From contig JAYKAV010002297.1 in NCBI GenBank assembly GCA_035582835.1, positions 957,966 to 1,021,965 of the forward strand: 64,000 nucleotides of DNA. The letters run 5' to 3'. Source of the DNA: Phoebastria nigripes. Its lineage: Eukaryota > Chordata > Aves > Procellariiformes > Diomedeidae. This document shows positions 57,312-64,000 of this stretch, in pieces. The translations under genes were made by a program, and so were the position numbers. The notes beneath the pieces are model-generated. The model had not been told where the DNA came from. It made no database searches and saw only the letters and a list, made by a program, of their open reading frames with translations. Position 1 is the stretch's first letter; every line of letters starts with the position of its first letter.

Positions 57312-57321
57312 TTTATTTATT
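57312..57321 (-). other. LHCGR: Candidate LHCGR polyadenylation signals (two overlapping AATAAA)
   Basis: On the minus strand AATAAATAAA lies about 95 nt after the LHCGR stop codon, giving two overlapping canonical hexamers. Mammalian LHCGR has longer UTRs, so this may be a proximal site or chance. Confidence 0.35.
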
Positions 57322-57412
57322 GTGAAATGTTTAAGGTACTATAAAATAATTCCTAGTCACTAGAATAATTACAGCTGGCCTTGCAAAGTGCCGCATCCAT
57401 TGGCGCTCTGGT

Positions 57413-58661
57413 TTAATTTTCATTGTAAGACGTCTTGTCTCGTACCGCAGGATATGGCTTCTCTAACGCTGACAAGAGCAGCAGCGTTTGTGAGGCTTTG
57501 CTGGGGCCTGTGGCTGAGCTGCCATTCTTGCAGTTGGAAGTATAAGCAGAGAAATAGTTCATCCTGTAAAGCTCTGCTCGGCTCTTACAGCAACCAAGCT
57601 TGCTCATCAGCAGAAAGAAATCCCTTCGAAATGCTTTGGTGAAAATTGCGTAGAGAAATGGGTTTGCACAGGAGTTGACGGGGTAAAATAAAACCAGCAA
57701 AATCTTGGAGTTTGTCACTGTGATGAGAGGTACTTTAAAGGCAGCGGATATGGCAAAAAAGGAGATGGGGGCCATGCAGGTAAAATCTGTGAAGATCAGT
57801 ACCGCCATTCTCTTGGCGACCTTGGTATCTTTATTGGCAGCTACCAGCTCTGGATTCTGAACAGCTATGTAAATCTTAATGTAGCAAGCACAAATGACAA
57901 TGAAGGCGACAACATTGAGCACTAAGATCAGCAGTATGTAGGCTTGGGAAAGGCCCGTTTCAATATCCATGGGTAAACAAATGCTGACCTTCATGTAACT
58001 GCTGACCCCTAAGAGAGGCAGCAGTGCTATTAAAATGGAGAATACCCAGCCACCGAGCATGATCGGCACAGCGTGCCTCAGTCGTAGCTTTCGATCCAGC
58101 TGCATGGCGTAGGTGATCGTGTGCCACCTTTCTATAGTGATCACCGTTAGCGTGTACACTGAGAGCTCGCTTGCAAACACAGTGAAAAAGCCGGCAGTAC
58201 TGCAGCCACTGCCTGTTTGCCAGTCTATTGCGTGGTTGTAGTACTGACCGCTTGTCTGGGCGTCAACAGAAGCAATGAGCAGCAGATAAAGTCCCATGCA
58301 AAAATCGGCAAAGGAGAGGTTGCACATGAGGAAGCGAGGAACAGTGAGCTTGTAATGGCTAGTTATGAGAACGAGGAGTACAGTGAAATTGCCAGCAATG
58401 GCAAGGATGTTTATAAACCAGATTAGGACTCTGAGAAAGCTGTATCCCAGGATGTCTTCGCAGGGATTAAATGCATCTGGTTCCGGAGTGCACGTGAGTA
58501 TTTTAGGGTGACAAAAGTCATACTCAAAGTCGAAGCCAGTCATTTCGCTGTCATCGAAAATGGCTGAGTAGCTGTAAGGAGAGGTTTCTTCATCTGTTGC
58601 AAACGAGTACGTGTTCTTTTCTGTTGACCACAGCGATGTGTTGTAAGAGTCATCTCTGTAA
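57413..58661 (-). CDS. LHCGR: LHCGR exon 11: hinge end, seven-transmembrane domain and tail
   Basis: The stop TAA is at 57413-57415 and the C-terminus is SYNEN. The upstream edge is drawn at acceptor TTTTTTTAATAG|TTAC (58661). This yields an ectodomain about 30 residues longer than in mammals, with an extra N-glycosylation sequon (NTS). A second acceptor (CCTCTCCTTACAG|CTAC) at 58571 is in the same phase and would give the mammalian length exactly. Open frame continues upstream of both into intron sequence, so frame alone does not decide. The hinge sequence before the conserved Cys reads GFDFEYDFC. Confidence 0.93.
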
Positions 58662-61600
58662 CTATTAAAAAAACACCCCCCCACAAATAGAAGTGAACTA
58701 TTTGTTATGTACTGCTCACACTCTTGTAAAATACAACAGATAACAGTTGTTTTAAAACAGTTACTTCCTACATGTATTTCTACTGGGTGTTTACATATAA
58801 TGAAACCTTGTAAGGATGCCTTTTGTTTGGGTAGCAGCCTTGGAGAGCAGCAGAGGTCATAGTCACATCCACAGGAATGTTTTCTTATACAACTTACTTA
58901 TTTGTAAGTATTGCTTTGTAAGTGAGCCATCTTTCTCATGCTGCCAGTAGACTGCAGTTCAAACTCTAGTAACACTCAAATTGATCGATTATAGGTTTGA
59001 TGCATATAGGTTTATCAGACAGTTATAGAAGCCAAACTAAAATAACCTAAGGATTTTAACTGTGCACCCTTACCTCCCTTAGAAAACACACTTACTGAAC
59101 AAAGTCCTGAGACTATGTATGACTTGAAGTGCTAAGGAATTTGATGTTCGCAGTATTATAAAGCGAGGAGTAGAAGTGCATGGTTAACTAGATAATGTTG
59201 GTGGCTAGGAATATACTAAGTTTAGACTGGACCCAATGCCTGATTATAAATGTTTTTAGGTGTTTAAAATAGACCTCTCTAATCTCTAGGTTATCAATAG
59301 TGGGGGGATAAGCCTACCAAAGAAGAAACATTTTAAAAGCAACACTGTCTCTTCTGATTCCCTGCCAGAACAGGTACCTCTTGCACAACTATCCAGTCAT
59401 CTCAACTGTGAGTGTTTGGTGGGCAAACACTCCATCTGCAGTGTGAGACCTGGAAAGCATCTCTATGGAGGACAAGTCTTAGAAAACTGGTAGCTTTGGG
59501 ATAACTTAAATACACGCTTAAACTTCCACATCTACTGAAGCATGTACATTAAACTATTTTTCTGGAGCAGGGTCTTAACTGGCAAATGAAGCTGAGCTGC
59601 TTTTCAGCTATTCCTAGCTATTTCAGCTATTGGGCAAATAACTTCCCAATCTTGTTATCCTAACTCTTCTCTCATTATGTGAAAAACTGCCCAATGGCTT
59701 GCTTTTACTTGCCTGGGTTAAACTGGAAGAGCAGGAATATGTTTGACTCTATTTATTAATAAAAAATGATTGTGATTTTCTGAGAGGCCGTGTAAACATG
59801 CTGCCATGTGCAAGCTGTTTTTTTTCTAATAAGAGCTCGGGACTTTCAGCCAATTTCTGCTGTGGTTCCCAAACTTTTCAACTTGCAGCCTTTCAGCCCA
59901 TGAATCATGACCTTACTTCCATTTGCTTAATATAATGTCTGCTCAGAAAATTGCTGGGATTGGGACTTACGAAAGCAAAAAGCTTCAGGAGCCAACAGAC
60001 TGGGCAGACTATTTAATGCACAGTAGGAGTGCAACAGATGCTAATCCAAAGCAGGGGCATTACTCTGGCGTAGGGACTGGTGATTTGTATGATCATATTC
60101 TTCACTGGGATGTCACGTCACTTGCCTTTATAATGTCTAATTGTCTGTGTTCACCTCCTTGCCTCACCTTGCTTCTCCGCACAGCCACCCTTGATAGAGG
60201 CAATATATTCTTGGTCTTGTTGCCTGCCTGGACTTGGCCTTTTTGTAGTCCTGAAGTGCTTCAGTTTTGCAGTTAGGAGTGGAGTGGATAGGACTGACTA
60301 AGCGAGGCACTCAAAGATGCTGCAGGCAGCGAATGAAAAGCNGTGACAAGAGAATCAAGGCAGTTGTTGCTTTACAAAAGGCCAAATAAAACCAAACGGC
60401 AAGTGTAGGAGGCCTCGCCAACTAGCAAAAGAGATAATGTCCAAGGAAGTCAGTATCCCAATGGATCAATCACATTTCAGCTGTATTTAGCTGTTGGAAT
60501 TTTGTGACCATAACTCTGTTTTTCTAGACTTTGCAATGCTCTGACCCCACCTCAGGGCTGAAGAGAAGTCCCAAGGTCTCCCATTTAGCTGTAGAGGGAT
60601 GGATAATAGCAAATCCTTGAACTTCTCCATTAAATGCTGGTTTTAGAGCCTGTGTCATCCAGCATGGCCAACACAACAGTTTTGATGTTAGCCTTTCTCA
60701 CTGTCCCACTGAACACTGTCAAACAGAACTGTGATGATATGGAAAGACAGATTTAGAAGAGGTAAACCAATTGCATGGGGTTATCAGAGTTCTGACTCAG
60801 GGACTCTGTTTCTACCATGGAAAACTACTGACATACAGACTTCTAATTATTCTTTCTATAGGCAAAAAAATATTAACAGTAGCAGCTCTTCTTTGAATCA
60901 CACAAACAACTGCAATTATCTCAGGGCATGAAAAGTTTCCATGTAGGCCATTAACTTTCTTAAATATTTAATCACTGTTTTGAAAGTCTTTCAAGAATTG
61001 AGAAGAGAAGCTGGAGTGAGTAAAGCTTATGAAATCATGTTTTTTTTTCTTTCCTTTTGAACATCAAAATCACAAATCTTGGTTTAATGATAGTAAAATT
61101 ACCACTGTGCAACTTGTAAGGGTGACTGTATCGGCAGCAAAAGACATGCTGTTCTAGAAAAAACACACAAACAGCAGGAGGGCGAGGTCCGTATTTGCTA
61201 CTTCCAGCATCTGTATACAGAGAGGTACTTACAATATTTCATTAGTTGGTTTCCTCATGGTGCTTTCACACTCTTTGGAGAAGTTGTCGAAAATGGAAAG
61301 CAAGGAATTTTGTCTGAAAGAAGGATGAAAAGAAAGTTGAGTTTCAGTCTGGATTTTGGCCAAATTCTCATCATCTCTGCAAGTGATCCTCACAGACACG
61401 TAAGGTAAGCTAGAGTTGGCCTCACGGCAGTGTGAACATTCATGTAGACCTCTGGAAGTGGGGAGGAGAAGGCTTCAAATACTGCGACAGCGGGCAGTAC
61501 CTCATGGCGGGGTATAAGGATGGTCTTTCAGCTTGGTTATTGTTTATGATGTATTTTTTATAGTGAAATAACTTGAGCTGGAATTAAAAGGTATGTTTTG

Positions 61601-64000
61601 CCTTGTGAAATATTGAAGTGGGCCAGAATCTCCACCAGTATGAATGGTAGCAGTTATGCTGGCTTTTAGAGAAGTGCATGTTAACAAATGCTGGGAAGCT
61701 GGCCTGATACTCTCTTTTAAAAACTGTTTGGGATCTGGAGGTAGACTTTACATGCTGGAAGTAAAGCAATTTGAAAAGTGCAAGTTGAAAGACGACATAT
61801 TTGGCAAAATCTCTGGTTTTGAGGCTTTGAAAGTATGAGGCAGGTACTCTACCAGTGTGAATGGAAATGGCTTGTCTGACCTCATTGCTGTGACAGTAGA
61901 AAGAGCNGGCAAAACCACTGGCTCTTTTGTGTACTCTTAAGAGAATCAGACACCTGGAAGCTTATAGAAAGTTTTATGTATAATGAGAGAAATAAGGTTT
62001 TAAGATACCAATGTAAGCTGTTATGTAATGCTTATAAATAATGGGATGGCAACAGAAGTTGTTTCTTCTTGTAATTTTTTGAAGATGTGGTATAACCTGC
62101 TTTCTCCCTGCCCACATTCAGGCCAGTGAAAGAAAGTCTTGGGAACTGAATGCTACCTTCCACCTCTCTTACATGGCTCAGGGAATGAGCACACCACAGT
62201 TGTACCCCAGAAATCTCAAGAATATTTGGTCTGAGGACTTTATTTTCCTAATGTCTGTGATGCTGACTTAAGTGAACCTGCTTGCCCAGTCAGGTGTATG
62301 TAAGACCTTGTCGCCATATCTCACTGATCAGAGAGTGCAGTCCATAGGTGCTAAGGAATGGGATATGGGGCAGGGGTAGTAAAACCNATGTGGAATGACT
62401 CTATGTAGAGTACAGGGCAACAATAGGGGGTAGAAGGAGACAGAAACAAGCTGCACCTGTGTGATGATAAGAATACATAACCACATGAAGACTCTTCCAT
62501 GTGTAACCCGGGAAGGTCTTGGGAGGTCTCGGTCTCCGTGGTCTTCTGCTGTCATCAGTAGATGACAAGGAAAACAGTCAGAGATCTGCCTCTCATTCCT
62601 TTGTAGTAGCTGGTCACATAGAAGATAACAGCCTGTTGCTTGTACAGTTTTTTCCAGTGGCCAGGGCTGTGCAGGCGGGTAATGCATCAGCACTGCTCTG
62701 AACCCTGCTGATGTCCCAGCTGGGAGGGCAGTCTAGTTTCCTGATTTGCAGGGGTTTTTTTTCCCAGTTTACTAAGAAAATGCTCACTACATGTAAGAAA
62801 GTGACTTACTAAAGCACCCCTGTTTTCATAGAGCATGATCATGTTGCAAAGTCAAGCACCTGAAAATTAATATANTATCAGAAATGTAGCTATCTTCACC
62901 AGAACGAATAAAACATTGGTTTTTTTGTCCCAGAGTTGCTTCTGCATTTAATACACTCAAAGACTTGATCTGGGAATGAATCAGGGTTTGGTAGCAATGG
63001 AAGCTCTTGACTGTAGGATCTTTACTCTTGCAGAAGCAGGAACCACTTAGTAAAATGAGGTAGGCAGAGAAAGCATAGCATCACCCCTAATTTTACCCTA
63101 AAGAATTGGATTCTACTCCTGCCTTTGCAACGCAGTCCTGATGCGATGGCATGCAAGTCACACAGATCAGGCTTCCCACAAATGACTGCTCAGTATGTCT
63201 TCTCTGTAGCCCTCATTTGAGACAGACAAGAAGTGAGGCATCCTCATACCTTCAGTTAAACTCATCTGGAGTTGCTTTGGCTGCCTAAAGCCAACCGAGG
63301 GTTGATTTCTTTGAAACAAAAATGCTGAAAAATTAGCTCCAGTTGTCTCAGATTGACTGCCCTGAATTAGCAGATGCAAAACTCTCTCTGCACCATGGTT
63401 TCCAGTTGTGGGGAGAACAATACTGTCTATTGTTACCTGAAATGACTGGAACTAAACCGAGTAACCTGTTTCTGTAGGCTTGTGTCAGGTCCTAATTTCA
63501 GTGGGTAACTGAAAGCCTGCCTTTTCTACTAGGTCATCCATATCACCTTTCTTTAAATAAGCTACATAGCTAAAGGCTACAGGGGGTTCTTTTTTTTTTT
63601 TTTAAGGGCAACATGCTATTTATGGAGATCTATCTTCCATGTGCCAGTAGGCTTTTTAATTGATGTACCAAGAAAAATACAAGCTTTAAGCAAACTTAGA
63701 ATAATATTCCTGCTGGCAGATCCTGGGCACAGGATGGGATCCATTTCTGTTCTAAAATAAAAGGAGATAATTTTCCTGGCTTTAGTGGAGATCTGTTGTT
63801 TCGTGCGAGGCCTTGCTACGTACCACAGCTTCCTTGTAACTGGAATAAGGATAATCAAACCTCATGAGCTGAATAAAGTAGAATTGCCATTTTGGAGCTT
63901 CTGAAGTACTGCAATACAATAATGTGCTATTCGGACTTACTTTTCAGTCCTTAGATTTCGAAAAGCACAGCAGTGGCTGGGATACGTTAGAACAGCTTCC
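57413..64000 (-). CDS. LHCGR: LHCGR, LH/choriogonadotropin receptor, last three exons (gene continues past the window edge)
   Basis: LHCGR is the gonadal G-protein-coupled receptor for luteinizing hormone, acting mainly through Gs and cAMP at the plasma membrane. Exons on the minus strand: 63941-64000 (partial), 61233-61313, 57413-58661 (or 58571). Phases agree (AA|A, then TT|T or TT|C). Sequence agrees with LHCGR rather than FSHR or [66 protein letters not shown]. Visible features are the hinge, seven transmembrane segments, the glycoprotein-receptor ERW variant of DRY, NPFLY at the end of TM7, and paired cysteines (GCCKS) in the tail suited to palmitoylation. The upstream leucine-rich repeats and signal peptide lie outside the window. 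Confidence 0.96.
58571..58573 (-). promoter_or_regulatory. LHCGR: Alternative LHCGR exon 11 splice acceptor
   Basis: On the minus strand, CCTCTCCTTACAG precedes C at 58571. Use of this AG joins exon 10 (ending TT) to C, making Phe followed by [12 protein letters not shown]. That aligns without gaps to human YSSMLAESELSG. It lies exactly 90 nt downstream of the other acceptor, preserving the frame. Confidence 0.5.
58662..61232 (-). other. LHCGR: LHCGR intron 10
   Basis: About 2.6 kb, donor ATT|GTAAGT at the exon 10 side. No other exon, repeat family or RNA gene was recognised in it. Confidence 0.85.
61233..61313 (-). CDS. LHCGR: LHCGR exon 10 (81 nt)
   Basis: The minus-strand acceptor is TCCTTCTTTCAG and the donor ATATT|GTAAGT. 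The exon has 81 nt, the same as I recall for human exon 10, and encodes [20 protein letters not shown] and KPTNEI with split codons at both ends. Its NFS sequon and the Cys of KECEST are conserved. Human exon 10 matters for the response to LH versus CG and is absent from New World monkey transcripts. Here it looks intact. Confidence 0.95.
61314..63940 (-). other. LHCGR: LHCGR intron 9
   Basis: About 2.6 kb, GT-AG. Short open frames on both strands have no recognisable products. It carries a short T run near 63589-63603 and several isolated Ns. Confidence 0.85.
63941..64000 (-). CDS. LHCGR: LHCGR exon 9, 3' part (cut by the window edge)
   Basis: Minus-strand sequence encodes [19 protein letters not shown] plus two bases of a Lys codon before the donor [17 protein letters not shown] is the signature cysteine box of glycoprotein hormone receptors at the end of the leucine-rich domain. 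The rest of the exon lies beyond position 64000. Confidence 0.95.

Larger units (their letters stand above)
51199..57412. other. Convergent GTF2A1L - LHCGR intergenic region with both 3' UTRs
   Basis: About 6.2 kb between the GTF2A1L and LHCGR stop codons, which face each other. It contains an A-rich run near 51687-51705, pyrimidine-rich and T-rich stretches (51763-51830, 54740-54783) and isolated Ns. I see no exon, RNA gene or classifiable transposon. Confidence 0.7.

Noticed and set aside
58217..58426. 69-codon plus-strand frame opposite LHCGR
   Set aside because: Antisense shadow of the transmembrane exon.
1..64000. CRISPR arrays, tRNA or rRNA genes, CR1 LINE 3' ends
   Set aside because: I looked for spaced direct repeats, tRNA-like internal boxes and the avian CR1 terminal repeat and saw none that I could support.

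Overview
This is vertebrate nuclear DNA, almost certainly from a bird. It is AT-rich and gene-sparse, with GT-AG introns, two CpG islands and draft-assembly Ns. The main clue to the lineage is a solo LTR at 46548-47114 that resembles an ERVL-type LTR I know from non-galliform (neoavian) bird genomes. No bacterial or viral gene content was seen.

The window holds the conserved STON1 - GTF2A1L - LHCGR block, which is also collinear in mammals. (1) 1-5060: no coding exon recognised. (2) 5060-27780 (+): STON1 (stonin-1). A CpG-island promoter carries a probable non-coding exon 1 ending at 5258. Intron 1 is about 11.3 kb. One large coding exon (16626-18570) is followed by two short exons (27126-27328 and 27706-27780), giving about 740 aa. 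(3) 27781-38380: intergenic, with a striking long inverted repeat (arms of about 222 bp, roughly 97% alike by eye) at 30393-31435. (4) 38380-51198 (+): GTF2A1L (ALF, the germ-cell TFIIA alpha/beta-like subunit). All nine coding exons can be placed and join in frame to about 497 aa. Its own CpG-island promoter contains a textbook RFX X-box. A solo LTR lies antisense in intron 6. (5) 51199-57412: convergent intergenic region. (6) 57413-64000 (-): the last three exons of LHCGR (luteinizing hormone/choriogonadotropin receptor): the 3' part of the penultimate leucine-rich-repeat/hinge exon, the 81-nt exon 10, and the large seven-transmembrane exon 11. The rest of the gene lies beyond the right edge.

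Two of the genes are linked to reproduction. GTF2A1L is a spermatogenic transcription factor and LHCGR is the gonadal LH receptor. STON1 is an endocytic adaptor, but in mammals it is also spliced into GTF2A1L (the SALF read-through). The exon phases seen here would allow the same fusion. Observations most worth checking are two in-frame splice acceptors exactly 90 nt apart at LHCGR exon 11, the X-box in the GTF2A1L promoter, the preserved taspase-1-type site in GTF2A1L, the long inverted repeat, and the LTR with a CRE next to a TATA box inside GTF2A1L. All homology statements come from recognising protein and repeat sequences by eye; no database search was run.
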